DNA of 39,672 nt, from NCBI GenBank assembly GCA_009783195.1, contig WRHP01000013.1, positions 1 through 39,672 of the forward strand, read 5' to 3'. The DNA comes from Syntrophorhabdaceae bacterium. GTDB taxonomy: Bacteria; Desulfobacterota; Deferrimicrobia; Deferrimicrobiales; Deferrimicrobiaceae. This document shows, one piece after another, positions 18,944 to 29,188 of the stretch (position 1 is the stretch's first letter; each line of letters begins with the position of its first letter). Below the pieces are notes generated by a model that made no database searches, was not told the origin of the DNA, and saw nothing but the letters and a program-made list of their open reading frames with translations. Both the position numbers and the translations under genes were made by a program.

Positions 18944-19459
18944 CTATTCGAGAGACAGTTTTTCAATGGTGAGACGATAGCTCGATACGGCGTCAAGAAG
19001 GAGTATGACGCGCTCGCGGTCGGGCAATTCTTCGAGAAAAATTGCTTCCAGTCCGGCAAAGGGGCCTTCTCCGATCCTGACCTTTTGGCCGGGAGACAAA
19101 TCAACTCTGCGCGGCTCAAGCTTGATAAATCCTTCGCCATCCATCCGCTCCCGGATGGCGGTTACGATTTCCTCTCCGACTTCCTGTGGTTCAAGGCCAA
19201 AACAGATGACGCGGGCAACACCGTGGGTATATTTGATGGTCTTGAGCTCGTCGCCGCGAAACCGTACGAACAGATAGGTGGGAAAAAGGGGCCGAACCTC
19301 TAAAGCGCCACGGTTGCGACGAGACTTCTTATGAAATCTCGGATAAAGAACTTCATATCCGGCGCCGTTTAGCCGGTTGTAAACCCGGTTTTCGTTCAAA
19401 GCTTTAGTTTTGACCAGGTACCATTTGGGATCCAAGAACAGCCTCCGCCGCACAACCAC
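18944..19459 (-). CDS. rfaH: RfaH/NusG-family specialised transcription antiterminator
   Basis: WYLVKTKALNENRVYNRLNGAGYEVLYPRF...RPLFPTYLFVRFRGDELKTIKYTHGVARVICFG...GEGPFAGLEAIFLEELPDRERVILLLDAVSSYRLTIEKLSLE; located upstream of the EPS operon. Confidence 0.9.
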   Translation of the reverse strand: MVVRRRLFLDPKWYLVKTKALNENRVYNRLNGAGYEVLYPRFHKKSRRNRGALEVRPLFPTYLFVRFRGDELKTIKYTHGVARVICFGLEPQEVGEEIVTAIRERMDGEGFIKLEPRRVDLSPGQKVRIGEGPFAGLEAIFLEELPDRERVILLLDAVSSYRLTIEKLSLE

Positions 19460-19517
19460 CGCCGCACCGTTTCACACCGATAACTTGGGATAGTAGTCGT
19501 TCCGTGGTTTAACTCGA

Positions 19518-20474
19518 TTAACATCCCGGTTTTGCCGATTCCGCCTCCAGGAGCTCACGGAAATAGGCAATGGTTCGGATCAACCCCTCCCGCAACAAAA
19601 TGGCCGGTTCCCAACCCAGCTTTTCTTTGGCAAAAGAGATGTCCGGCTTACGCCTGACAGGATCGTCTTGAGGCAGCGGATGAAAAGCGAACTCTGACCT
19701 GGAGCCGACAAGCTCCCTGACCATCGCTGCCAATTCCATAATAGTAAATTCGCCCGGATTTCCGAGATTGACCGGCCCGGCCAGCTCGTCCTGGTCCATC
19801 ATCCTGATCATCCCGGTAACCAGATCGTCAACGTAACAGAAAGAACGTGTCTGGTCCCCTTTCCCGTATATGGGGATCGGCTCGTCTTTAAGCGCCCGAA
19901 CGATAAAATTCGACACGACGCGTCCGTCGTTTGGGTGCATGCGGGGGCCGTACGTATTGAAAATACGGATAACCCGAACCTGCAAACCGTGCTGGCGATG
20001 GTAGTCGAAAAAGAGCGTCTCGGCGCACCTTTTCCCTTCGTCGTAGCATGCCCGCAGCCCGATCGGGTTTACGTTTCCCCAGTACGACTCTTTCTGCGGA
20101 TGCTCCACCGGATCACCGTACACCTCGGAGGTTGAAGCCTGCAGAATCCTGCACTTAAGGCGCTTTGCAAGCCCCAGCATATTGATCGCGCCGTGGACGT
20201 TCGTTTTGGTCGTCTGGACCGGATCGAACTGGTAGTGCACGGGGGAGGCCGGACAGGCAAGGTTATAAATCTGGTCCACCTCGACGTATAAAGGCCAGGT
20301 GATGTCGTGCCGCATGAACTCGAAGGACGGATTCTCGTGGAGATGCTTGATATTCTGACGGCGCGAGGTGAAGAAATTGTCAACGCAGAGAACTTCATCT
20401 CCACGCGCAAGCAGCCGCTCGCAGAGATGCGATCCGATAAACCCGGCGCCGCCGGTAACCAGAATCCGTTTCAT
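19518..20474 (-). CDS. uxs: UDP-glucuronate decarboxylase (UDP-xylose synthase), extended SDR
   Basis: [84 protein letters not shown]. Confidence 0.93.
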   Translation of the reverse strand: MKRILVTGGAGFIGSHLCERLLARGDEVLCVDNFFTSRRQNIKHLHENPSFEFMRHDITWPLYVEVDQIYNLACPASPVHYQFDPVQTTKTNVHGAINMLGLAKRLKCRILQASTSEVYGDPVEHPQKESYWGNVNPIGLRACYDEGKRCAETLFFDYHRQHGLQVRVIRIFNTYGPRMHPNDGRVVSNFIVRALKDEPIPIYGKGDQTRSFCYVDDLVTGMIRMMDQDELAGPVNLGNPGEFTIMELAAMVRELVGSRSEFAFHPLPQDDPVRRKPDISFAKEKLGWEPAILLREGLIRTIAYFRELLEAESAKPGC

Positions 20475-20556
20475 TACGTTTTTCTCCTGACTGTTCGTCT
20501 TCCGCGCTACCGCGGCCGTTTAAGCCTTGCCTCAATTTTTTTAATGGAATCGTTGT

Positions 20557-21600
20557 TTACAAACGGCCTGGATTTTTGCTGTTTGTAAGCTCACAAAAAA
20601 CCTTGCGGCCCTCGCCGGGCGGCTCTATCCCGGCATCCTCCAGATCCGCGTCCATCATGATCCGGACCAGTTGGGAAAAAGATATTTTCGGTTCCCAGTC
20701 AAGGAGCTTTTTGGCTTTAGATGAGTCGGCAATCAGGTTTTCCACCTCTGTTGGCCGATAATACTTCGGATCGATCCTGACATATTCCTGCCAGTCGAGC
20801 CCCGCGTAGCTGAACGCTTCCACAAGAAAATCTTTCACCGAATGGGATTCTCCGGTGCCTACAACAAAATCATCCCCACGGTCGTGCTGAAGCATGAGCC
20901 ACATCGCCTGAACATATTCGTACGCAAACCCCCAGTCGCGTCGGGCATCGAGGTTCCCAAGGAACAGCTCTTTTTGCTTGCCGGCCTTTATGTTCGCGAT
21001 CGCGCGAGTGATCTTCCTGGTCACGAACGTCTCGCCGCGCCGGGGAGATTCGTGGTTAAAGAGTATGCCGTTGGTGACAAACATGTTGTGCGCTTCCCTG
21101 TAGTTCACCGCCATCCAGTAGGAATACACTTTGGCCGCCCCATACGGGGATCTGGGATAAAACGGGGTTTTCTCGTTTTGAGGCGGAGGAGATGCCCCGA
21201 ACATCTCGCTGGAGGAAGCCTGATAGTACCGGGTTTTTACTCCCGTGCTGCGCAACGCCTCCAGGATGCGGGTCGTTCCCAAACCGGTTACATCGCCTGT
21301 ATATTCCGGGATATCGAAAGAAACACGCACATGGCTTTGCGCGCCCAGGTGATAAATTTCGTCCGGCTGGATGTTGTAGATAAGGTTTATCAGTTGCCCG
21401 CCGTCGGACAGATCTCCGTAATGCAAAAACATACGGGCCTCGTCAACGTGCGGATCAACATACATATGGTCCAGGCGGCCGGTATTGAACGTTGAGGCCC
21501 GGCGGACAATCCCGTGGACCTCATATCCTTTCGACAAAAGAAATTCCGCGAGGTACGATCCGTCCTGGCCGGTTATACCGGTAACCAACGCTTTTGGCAT
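20557..21600 (-). CDS. gmd: GDP-mannose 4,6-dehydratase
   Basis: [82 protein letters not shown]. Internal ATG preferred to 21624. Confidence 0.96.
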   Translation of the reverse strand: MPKALVTGITGQDGSYLAEFLLSKGYEVHGIVRRASTFNTGRLDHMYVDPHVDEARMFLHYGDLSDGGQLINLIYNIQPDEIYHLGAQSHVRVSFDIPEYTGDVTGLGTTRILEALRSTGVKTRYYQASSSEMFGASPPPQNEKTPFYPRSPYGAAKVYSYWMAVNYREAHNMFVTNGILFNHESPRRGETFVTRKITRAIANIKAGKQKELFLGNLDARRDWGFAYEYVQAMWLMLQHDRGDDFVVGTGESHSVKDFLVEAFSYAGLDWQEYVRIDPKYYRPTEVENLIADSSKAKKLLDWEPKISFSQLVRIMMDADLEDAGIEPPGEGRKVFCELTNSKNPGRL

Positions 21601-21652
21601 TTTTTTCCGCTCCCTTGCAACCAACCATATGTGATAAACGGTAATTCATGGA

Positions 21653-22981
21653 ATGTATCCCGAAAAACAGGCGAGTTCAATGATCGACCCGCTGGAATTC
21701 CTTCAAACATACGTCCGGATAGACACTTCTAACCCGCCCGGCGACTGCCGGGAGGCGGCAAAGCTGCTGAGCGGGATTCTTGAAAACCACGGGCTTTCTC
21801 CGTCGGTCTTCGGCGCTACCCCGGAGAAACCAAATGTTTTTTGCCATGTCGGCGGCACAGAGGAACCGGGACTGATCCTGATCCATCATATGGACGTCGT
21901 CCCCGCGCGGGCGGAGGAATGGAGCGTGCCGCCGTTTTCGGGAGAAATCCGGGACGGGTACATGTACGGGCGTGGAACGTTAGATACAAAATCATTGGGA
22001 GTCGCTCACTGGTGCGCCGCCCTGCGGGCGATGAAAGAAGGAATCCTGCGGCGAAAGTTATTCCTGGCGGCAAACCCGGACGAGGAAGTAGGCGGAGGCG
22101 ACGGCGCCGAATATTTCGTCAAACACCTCCCTTTTTCCCTCGGAGAAGTTTACGGGCTCAACGAAGGCGGGGTCGGCGTACCTAACATGTTCGGCATCAA
22201 AGGCAAATTCTTCCTGCTGGACATGTGGGAAAAAGGACCCGTGTGGATGAAACTCGAAGCGAAAGGCTCGGCGGGCCACGGAAGCCGGCCTTCGAAGCAG
22301 GATGCGCCCGCCCGCCTGGCAAGAGCGGCGGCGCGGATCGTCGAACACCATGAGCCGGCCCGGATGACAAAACCCGTACTCGACATGTTGCGGACGCTTC
22401 GGGAAAAGGGGTTTGCCCGCCATCTTTTTGATGAAAAAACCATGGACGATCCCGCGTCACTTGAAAGACTTGCGTCGGAATTTCCCGAAATCGCCCCTCT
22501 GCTGCGAAACACCTTCGCCCTGACCACGCTTTTGGCAGGGTTCAAACCGAACGTAATCCCATCCGGCGCCGAAGGAACTATCGACTCTCGAATCCTGCCG
22601 GGAGAAAATCCCGACAATGTGGCAAAAAGGCTGAGGGAAATGATTCAAGACCTGGATGTCTCGCTGGAAATCCTGTTTGCCGAAATGCCGACCGGCTCCG
22701 CCGGGGGGCCGCTATATGACGCGTTGGAGGACGCAATCCTTTCGGTCCATCCGGACGCGGTCGTTACCCCATATCTGGCAACCGGCTTTACCGACTCCCG
22801 GTTCTACCGCGGGATCGGCATTCCGACCTACGGGCTTATGCCAATGCTTTTGCCGCGCTCCGAACAAAGCCGGGTCCATGGAGTGGACGAGCGAATTCAC
22901 TTGGACAACGTCCGGGAAATGACCGACATTACTTTCGCGCTGATCCGGCGCTGGAACCAGGACTCCGCCGCGTCAATGTAG
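21653..22981 (+). CDS. M20 family metallopeptidase / deacylase
   Basis: LILIHHMDVVPARAEEWSVPPFSGEIRDGYMYGRGTLDTKSLGVAHWCAALRAMKEG...AANPDEEVGG. MIDPLEF at 21680 is an alternative start. Confidence 0.92.
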   Translation: MYPEKQASSMIDPLEFLQTYVRIDTSNPPGDCREAAKLLSGILENHGLSPSVFGATPEKPNVFCHVGGTEEPGLILIHHMDVVPARAEEWSVPPFSGEIRDGYMYGRGTLDTKSLGVAHWCAALRAMKEGILRRKLFLAANPDEEVGGGDGAEYFVKHLPFSLGEVYGLNEGGVGVPNMFGIKGKFFLLDMWEKGPVWMKLEAKGSAGHGSRPSKQDAPARLARAAARIVEHHEPARMTKPVLDMLRTLREKGFARHLFDEKTMDDPASLERLASEFPEIAPLLRNTFALTTLLAGFKPNVIPSGAEGTIDSRILPGENPDNVAKRLREMIQDLDVSLEILFAEMPTGSAGGPLYDALEDAILSVHPDAVVTPYLATGFTDSRFYRGIGIPTYGLMPMLLPRSEQSRVHGVDERIHLDNVREMTDITFALIRRWNQDSAASM

Positions 22982-23051
22982 CCGGAGCGCCAACCTCCAC
23001 GCCCCGACACAGTCTCCGTAAATAGCGCGTTCGCCTTAATGCCGGATTCCG

Positions 23052-23225
23052 GTTAGCATGTCCGGCTTCATTTGAGCGAGAACCTTCTCCCGCAAGAGAC
23101 GCCTTCTGTTTCGCTGTGCAGCCAAGGATGGCGAAACAAGAAACAGGGCAGCGCAACCTGCCAGGGATGGCAGGTAAGCGTACCCGAGGGAGAGGGTTTC
23201 GAGCGAAGAAGCCGACCATGCTAAC
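23052..23225. repeat. MITE-like palindromic repeat (single copy)
   Basis: Ends GTTAGCATGtcCGGCTTC...GCGAGAACCTTCTCCC and reverse complement of GGGAGAGGGTTTCGAGCGAAGAAGCCGACCATGCTAAC; core CTGTTTCgctgtgcagccaaggatggcgaaacaaGAAACAG matches the 18.5 kb copy. Confidence 0.8.
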
Positions 23226-23256
23226 AGTGTTTCGCAACCCGTAACGGTTTTCCGGC

Positions 23257-24597
23257 TCAAAAGAAGATAAGCGTCACCAGTATGAACACCGGCAAGAGAA
23301 CAACGCAGGACCACCCCATATAGCCGAAAAAGGATGGCATGCGAACCCCCGTTTCTTCAGCAATCGCCTTCACCATGAAGTTGGGGGCATTCCCAATATA
23401 TGTATTCGCCCCCATAAAGACGGCCCCGGCGCTGATAGCCTTCAGCAGCGGCGCGGAAACACCGGCTACCTGGCTCACATCTCCAAGCGACTGCGCGAGG
23501 CTTAAAAAAACAAGATAAGTGGGAGCATTGTCGAGGAAACTTGACAGCAGGCCGGTCGCCCAAAAAAAGTGGGCCGGATTTGTAATGCCCAGCCCAACCC
23601 CGCGCGCCTTCAGAATCAGCATCGCCGGAAGTATGGTGGCGAATATCCCCGCAAAGAGAATAGCCACTTCATTGATTGGGTGATAGGTAAACCCGTTCTC
23701 CTTCCGGATCGCAGCGGGAGTCAACCAGATGGACGCGGCAGCCGCGGCTGCCATAAGAATCTCTCGCCACGGAGATGAAAGGAACACACTGCCGACCACA
23801 GCCGCAAGGAGCAGGAAATTTATCTTCCCTTTGACGGAAACAGACACCTTCTCTTCCGGCAAGGAAGGCGCGGCATCGGAAAAAACACAAGGAGCAGTAA
23901 AAACGGAAGCCGCATGCCTGACGCCTTTGGCTTCATCCGCCGTAGCGGCCTCCCGCGCCCGTTGTTCAATCATAAACACGCGGCGGTCAACCATGTAGAA
24001 AACGCTAATCACCGTTGTGACCACGAAAAACCACATCCATTTCATGTGGACCAGCGTCCAGAAAAACGGCACTCCCTTCAAATAACCAAGAAACAGCGGA
24101 GGATCGCCTATGGCCGTCAGCAGTCCCCCGATATTGGCGACGACGAAAATGAAAAAGACGACCACATGCGCGGACCGCTTTCTGCCCGCGTTTGCCCGCA
24201 AAAGCGGGCGAATCAGAAGCATCGAGGCTCCGGTGGTCCCAAGCAGGTTTGCCAGAACGGCTCCTCCAGCCAGGAAAACGGAGTTTACCGCCGGGGAACC
24301 GCGCATCGCCCCCCGGAAAAGAATCCCGCCGGAAACAATAAACAGCGCCCCAAGAAGCACGACGAACGAGACATACTCCATCGACAAATGAAGCAACTCG
24401 CCCGGAGCGCGAACAGCGAAATACGCGGCCGTGGGAAGACCAAACGCAAGCGACACTCTCCCGTAATGACGCAGCCAGAACGCCGGCGCGAATACCGGGA
24501 ACAGGGCTATCGCCAGAAGAAGTCCTACAAACGGCAGAACCGACCAGAACGGAAGAGTCAGCCCCAAGACCAGCGGATCTTGTGCAAACATGAGCAT
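23257..24597 (-). CDS. Sodium:proton antiporter / ion transporter superfamily protein (NhaD/ArsB-like)
   Basis: LLGTTGASMLLIRPLLRANAGRKRSAHVVVFFIFVVANIGGLLTAIGDPPLFLGYLKGVPFFW and C-terminal FMGANTYIGNAPNFMVKAIAEE. Confidence 0.87.
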   Translation of the reverse strand: MLMFAQDPLVLGLTLPFWSVLPFVGLLLAIALFPVFAPAFWLRHYGRVSLAFGLPTAAYFAVRAPGELLHLSMEYVSFVVLLGALFIVSGGILFRGAMRGSPAVNSVFLAGGAVLANLLGTTGASMLLIRPLLRANAGRKRSAHVVVFFIFVVANIGGLLTAIGDPPLFLGYLKGVPFFWTLVHMKWMWFFVVTTVISVFYMVDRRVFMIEQRAREAATADEAKGVRHAASVFTAPCVFSDAAPSLPEEKVSVSVKGKINFLLLAAVVGSVFLSSPWREILMAAAAAASIWLTPAAIRKENGFTYHPINEVAILFAGIFATILPAMLILKARGVGLGITNPAHFFWATGLLSSFLDNAPTYLVFLSLAQSLGDVSQVAGVSAPLLKAISAGAVFMGANTYIGNAPNFMVKAIAEETGVRMPSFFGYMGWSCVVLLPVFILVTLIFF

Positions 24598-24613
24598 TTT
24601 CCTTAAAAGAGTT

Positions 24614-25444
24614 TCACATGTACAAAAAGAGGTTGCGGCGTCCCTCGTTCAGAAGACAGCCGGTAATGGAAAATCCCAACAGATCAGTCCAGCGGTGCTC
24701 TCCCCACCCGCCAAGAACAGCGAGATCCACATTTTCCTTTTCGCAATAATCGGAAAACGCCTCCTGCTTGCGCCCATTTATAACGCGGGGTTCCCACGAA
24801 CCGTATCCCGCATTCGCCAACAGGTTTTGCGGCATCGCTATACGCTCTTCCCCATCTTCCGGAGAATCGGCCACCGTCAAGAGGATTCCGCGACAACCGG
24901 ACTTCCAAAGAGACAGCTTCGTCATCGCCCCCACAACACGCTCGGTGCGAAACCTGCCGCCGCATCCGATCACCACCGTTTGAATCGGACGGTATGGCGT
25001 GCACGCCAAAAGAATCGGGATTCCGCCATCCCGCATTATTTTGAGGATCATCTTCCCCGGCTTGTCCTTCATATCCGGATTGAAATGTGAGTTGATCGCT
25101 CCCACAACCAGATCATGCCCGCCTGACGAAGCGATAAACTCCTCCGCCGGTTTTCCTTCCCGAATATCTCCTTGGGACTGAACTCCGGCGTTTGCGCAAG
25201 CCTGGCTGACAGATGAAAGAATCTCGGTCGCCTCCGCCATTTTCCGCCGTTCGGTCTCCTCCGCCGCGTGCTGCGCCATGTGTATCGAGCCAAGGCCTAC
25301 GCCTCCCTCAATCCGCCGGATCTCGGACTGGTCGATGACGTATAGCACCCGGATCGTCGCGCCGTAGACCTTCGCAACGTCAATCGCCAGTGCCAAAGCG
25401 TCTTTAAAAGAAGGATCATTGGAAACGGGAAGAAGGATATTCAT
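24614..25444 (-). CDS. Universal stress protein family (two Usp-like halves)
   Basis: MNILLPVSNDPSFKDALALAIDVAKVYGATIRVLYVIDQSEI; KPAEEFIASSGGHDLVVGAINSH; second half ending DLAVLGGWGEHRWTDLLGFSITGCLL. Confidence 0.85.
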   Translation of the reverse strand: MNILLPVSNDPSFKDALALAIDVAKVYGATIRVLYVIDQSEIRRIEGGVGLGSIHMAQHAAEETERRKMAEATEILSSVSQACANAGVQSQGDIREGKPAEEFIASSGGHDLVVGAINSHFNPDMKDKPGKMILKIMRDGGIPILLACTPYRPIQTVVIGCGGRFRTERVVGAMTKLSLWKSGCRGILLTVADSPEDGEERIAMPQNLLANAGYGSWEPRVINGRKQEAFSDYCEKENVDLAVLGGWGEHRWTDLLGFSITGCLLNEGRRNLFLYM

Positions 25445-25564
25445 AAGCGCCTCGCAAATTAATGGAAACTCAAGATTTACGCCAGCTATCGAATTGTAGC
25501 GCGAATCATTTCAGGGCATAATCCGGATTCGGCTTCACAAGACATAAACCGGGAGACCATTTCG

Positions 25565-26863
25565 ATGACAGGCAAACAGATATTGCGGTTTTTCCTGTTT
25601 TTCCTTTTTCTTGCCGCGGCAAACGCATGGGGACAGGATAACACCGCCGCTACGTCACCCGAACCGGTTCAATCAATAGAAATACAAGCCTCGCTTCCTG
25701 CGGAGCCAACACCCGCCGCGGAATCAACGCTTAACGCATCGCCGTCAGAGCCGGCGCGGCAAACAGAAGCGCAAGCTCCGCTTGACACAGAACCGGCGCT
25801 TGCCATGGAACCCGCGCCTGACGCGGAGCCTGCGCTTCCCGAGGAGCCCGCCGTCATCCGCGTTTTTGCCGTCGGCGACATCATGATTGGAACCACCTTC
25901 CCGGAGAACATTTTGCCTCCAAATGACGGCGCGGACTATTTTGATCCGGTCCAGCCATTCTTGAATGGAAGCGATATTCTTTTCGGCAACCTGGAAGGAC
26001 CGCTTACAGAAGGAGGAAAATCCACCAAATGCGGCGATTACAAGCCGGGGCCGGGCATAAAACGATGCTTCGCCTTCCGTAGTCCGCCAAGGTACGCCAA
26101 GCTGCTACAGAAAGCCGGATTCAACGCTCTTAACGTAGCAAACAACCACGCCTTCGATTTCGGAGAGAAGGGAATGGAAAATACTCTTGCCGCGCTGAAC
26201 AATGTCGGCATTCAGCCGGTTGGAGGCAAACAGGTGGCCTTCTTCCATGTGCATGACAAGCGTATAGCCGTAGTCGGATTTTCCTGCTCAACAAGGCTTA
26301 CGCCGTACATGTACTCAATGCTCGACATCCCCCAGGCCATACGGATCGTTTCGAGTCTGAAAGCGGAAAATGACCTCGTCATTGTGTCGTTTCACGGCGG
26401 CGCGGAAGGATCAGCGGCGCTGATCGTCCGGGACGCCTACGAGGAGTTTCTTGGAGAAAACAGGGGAAACCCTGTCCGCTTCGCCAGAGCGGTAATAGAC
26501 GCGGGCGCGGACCTTGTGTTGGGGCACGGGCCGCATGTTCCCCGCGCAATCGAAATATACCGGGATAAACTTATCGCCTACAGCCTGGGTAATTTCGCCG
26601 CGTACAGCATGTTCAATCTCACGGGTCCAAGCGGCATGGGATACGTGCTGCAGGCCACCTTATCAGCGGAGACTGGAAATATACTCTCCTTCCGTACCCC
26701 TTCCACGGTGCTTCTGCAGCCGGGAATCCCGGCCATCGACAATAAAGGCAACGCGGAAACACTGCTTCGAAAACTCTCGATGGAATTCATTGCGGGAAAA
26801 CCAGACGTAAAAACCAAACGGGAAACCCTTATAAAAACCTGGGAGCAAAGCGACGCGCCTTAG
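25565..26863 (+). CDS. CapA family (poly-gamma-glutamate synthesis-type) protein with signal peptide and A/E/P-rich linker
   Basis: VIRVFAVGDIMIGTTFPENILPPNDGADYFDPVQPFLNGSDILFGNLEGPL; NALNVANNHAFDFGEKGMENTLAAL; VLGHGPHVPRAIEIYRDKLIAYSLGNF. Confidence 0.93.
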   Translation: MTGKQILRFFLFFLFLAAANAWGQDNTAATSPEPVQSIEIQASLPAEPTPAAESTLNASPSEPARQTEAQAPLDTEPALAMEPAPDAEPALPEEPAVIRVFAVGDIMIGTTFPENILPPNDGADYFDPVQPFLNGSDILFGNLEGPLTEGGKSTKCGDYKPGPGIKRCFAFRSPPRYAKLLQKAGFNALNVANNHAFDFGEKGMENTLAALNNVGIQPVGGKQVAFFHVHDKRIAVVGFSCSTRLTPYMYSMLDIPQAIRIVSSLKAENDLVIVSFHGGAEGSAALIVRDAYEEFLGENRGNPVRFARAVIDAGADLVLGHGPHVPRAIEIYRDKLIAYSLGNFAAYSMFNLTGPSGMGYVLQATLSAETGNILSFRTPSTVLLQPGIPAIDNKGNAETLLRKLSMEFIAGKPDVKTKRETLIKTWEQSDAP

Positions 26864-27972
26864 TTGGCGGCTTCATTCTCGTCGAAGAAAAGCCGTCTGG
26901 CCCCGATATAACGCTTTTTGTAATACGGATGATCAATAGAAGTGATCTTAACGCAGCGGGACCATGACGACGCGTGTATGAACTTATCGTCGCCCAGGTA
27001 AATTCCCACATGCGAAGGATATCTCGCGTAAGTGCGGAAGAAGACCAGGTCGCCGACGGACAGCTTATCCCGGTCCACACCCATGCCAACCAGATATTGC
27101 TCTCTTGCCGAGCGCGGCAGCTTCATATCCAGCGTGTCGAAAACCTTCCACACAAACCCGGAACAGTCTACCCCGCTCGACGACGTCCCTCCCCACGCAT
27201 ACGGAGTAAACAGCATTTTCTTCGCCACGCGGACAACCTTATCCCTGGCCAACTCCAAGTCGCCGCCTTGGGGCACAACCTCCCCGGCCGGTTCTTCCTC
27301 CGTAGCGGCATGAAACTGCTCGGCGGCGGCATCTGGCCCCGGTTCATCCTCACGCCCGAACAGCACAATCCGTCGCCCCGGCACAAGAATATCGGAGTCG
27401 AGGCCGTTGCTCACCATAAGCTCTTCGACCTCCATGCCGAACTTTCGGGCGATCTTGGCAAGCGAATCTCCTTCCTCGACCGTATAGGTTTCAGGCAAAA
27501 CCCTGCGGATGACGATCAGCGCCCCGGACCGTAGCCTCTTTCCTTCCCGCATACGGTTTATGCGGCGCAGGTCGTTTACCCGCACGCCATATCTGCTGGA
27601 GAGCGACCAAAGCGTGTCACCACGGCGAACCATGTGGATCTGCGGCGGACCGGCAGGAGCATCGACGGTGAAAGCTTCGTTAGGCCTGTCACCGGAACTC
27701 ACATGGACATCATTGTCTTTCCCGCCGGGTGATTCCGCGATGCGCTTGGGCGCCTTTTTCTCCGGAATCTTCAGGCTTTTCCCGGCCCTGATCATGTTCG
27801 ACTTCAAGCCGTTTTCCGCGCGAATCTCTTCCGTGGAAACATGGAACCGTTTAGCTATCTTGTAAAGAGTATCTCCTTCCTTTACCAGATAGGTGGCGGA
27901 AGGATCGGCCGGACAAGGCTTAAGCAGCAGAAAAAAAACCGCGGCCGGAATAACAAGTCGCCGGATCTTCAT
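26860..27972 (-). CDS. LysM (three copies) and NlpC/P60 peptidoglycan hydrolase
   Basis: Three LysM motifs (YLVKEGDTLYKIAKRFHVS, HMVRRGDTLWSLSSRYGVR, YTVEEGDSLAKIARKFGME) and NlpC/P60 region PYAWGGTSSSGVDCSGFVWKVF...YPSHVGIYLGDDKFIHAS. Confidence 0.96.
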   Translation of the reverse strand: MKIRRLVIPAAVFFLLLKPCPADPSATYLVKEGDTLYKIAKRFHVSTEEIRAENGLKSNMIRAGKSLKIPEKKAPKRIAESPGGKDNDVHVSSGDRPNEAFTVDAPAGPPQIHMVRRGDTLWSLSSRYGVRVNDLRRINRMREGKRLRSGALIVIRRVLPETYTVEEGDSLAKIARKFGMEVEELMVSNGLDSDILVPGRRIVLFGREDEPGPDAAAEQFHAATEEEPAGEVVPQGGDLELARDKVVRVAKKMLFTPYAWGGTSSSGVDCSGFVWKVFDTLDMKLPRSAREQYLVGMGVDRDKLSVGDLVFFRTYARYPSHVGIYLGDDKFIHASSWSRCVKITSIDHPYYKKRYIGARRLFFDENEAAN

Positions 27973-28093
27973 GACGCCGAAATCTTTCCATGGAGCGCAA
28001 ATGTTGGCATCTTGTATTGGCCCCGTGCTTTTGCCGTTCAGATGATGGGTTGATGGCGAAGAGTGTTCGCGCGAAACAAGCCGGAAGAAAATG

Positions 28094-28684
28094 CTATCGG
28101 GCGCCTTTTCTCAAGTCGTTCAGAACGAGCTTTATGATAGCCTTCAGCGTCTCGAACACTCCCATTCCGGTTCTGGCGCAAGCCTCAAACTCGGGAACAT
28201 TTCGCGTGTTCAACAAGGCGTGCATTTCGACAACGGAGGCGATGTCTGGCAGATCTCGCTTATTGTACTGAATTACCATGGGTACTTTTCCCATGTTGTA
28301 TCCCTGTTCCTCGAGGTTCAGGCGCAGGTTTTCGAGCGACTCTATGTTGGCATCCATCCGGGCAAGCTGCGAATCGGCACAGAAGACCACGCCATCAACC
28401 CCGCGAAGAATCAGGCGTCGGCTGGCATCGTAGAAAACCTGGCCCGGCACAGTGTAGAGGTGGAAGCGGGTCTTGAAGCCACGAACCTCACCCAGTGAGA
28501 GCGGAAGAAAATCGAAAAACAGGGTGCGCTCCGTCTCGGTCGCAAGGGAAACCATCTTTCCCCGCGCGTCGTAGTTCATCCTCTTATATATGTAATGAAG
28601 GTTGTTCGTCTTCCCGCAGAGGCCAGGACCGTAATACACGATCTTGCAGTTAATTTCTTTAGAAGAGTAATTTATAAACGACAT
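28094..28684 (-). CDS. mglA: MglA-like small Ras-type GTPase
   Basis: [96 protein letters not shown]. Confidence 0.96.
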   Translation of the reverse strand: MSFINYSSKEINCKIVYYGPGLCGKTNNLHYIYKRMNYDARGKMVSLATETERTLFFDFLPLSLGEVRGFKTRFHLYTVPGQVFYDASRRLILRGVDGVVFCADSQLARMDANIESLENLRLNLEEQGYNMGKVPMVIQYNKRDLPDIASVVEMHALLNTRNVPEFEACARTGMGVFETLKAIIKLVLNDLRKGAR

Positions 28685-29163
28685 CAGCAGAACAAGCTTT
28701 CGATATCTTCCTCGGTCAATTCTTCGATCAGTACCTCCTCTCCCGTTTTTTGCTCGGCGGAGGCCAATATCCTGGACAACTCTTCGGATGCACGCCGGAC
28801 CCGCAATCTGACCAAGCCGATGGATGACTGGCGGTCAAAAACCACCACCAGGATCAGCCGGTCGCCAACGACCGATATGTGCATGTTGTCTCTCTCCCCT
28901 TCATGGAAGAGGATCGAGAACTCTTTCTCTCCTATAAGGTTGGCAAGCCCCCCCGTTGCGGCGATGTTTCCCGCCGCAAGGGAGGCTAACGCGGTAACAT
29001 CAAACCCTGCGGTCTCACCAGTGGACGCAATCAGCGCCCCATCTTTATCAACAAGAAATACCGCTTTCGCTAAAGCGGTGGCACGAAATTTTCTCAATAC
29101 CGCCAAGAAGGCGTTGAACTCTTGTTCCCTCAAAACAAAACGACTCGGGCTGTTCATATGCAA
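28684..29163 (-). CDS. mglB: Roadblock/LC7 domain protein (MglB-like)
   Basis: [78 protein letters not shown]; stop overlaps the mglA start (TGATG). Confidence 0.9.
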   Translation of the reverse strand: MHMNSPSRFVLREQEFNAFLAVLRKFRATALAKAVFLVDKDGALIASTGETAGFDVTALASLAAGNIAATGGLANLIGEKEFSILFHEGERDNMHISVVGDRLILVVVFDRQSSIGLVRLRVRRASEELSRILASAEQKTGEEVLIEELTEEDIESLFC

Positions 29164-29188
29164 AACGATACCATACTTGTCCTTTTAT

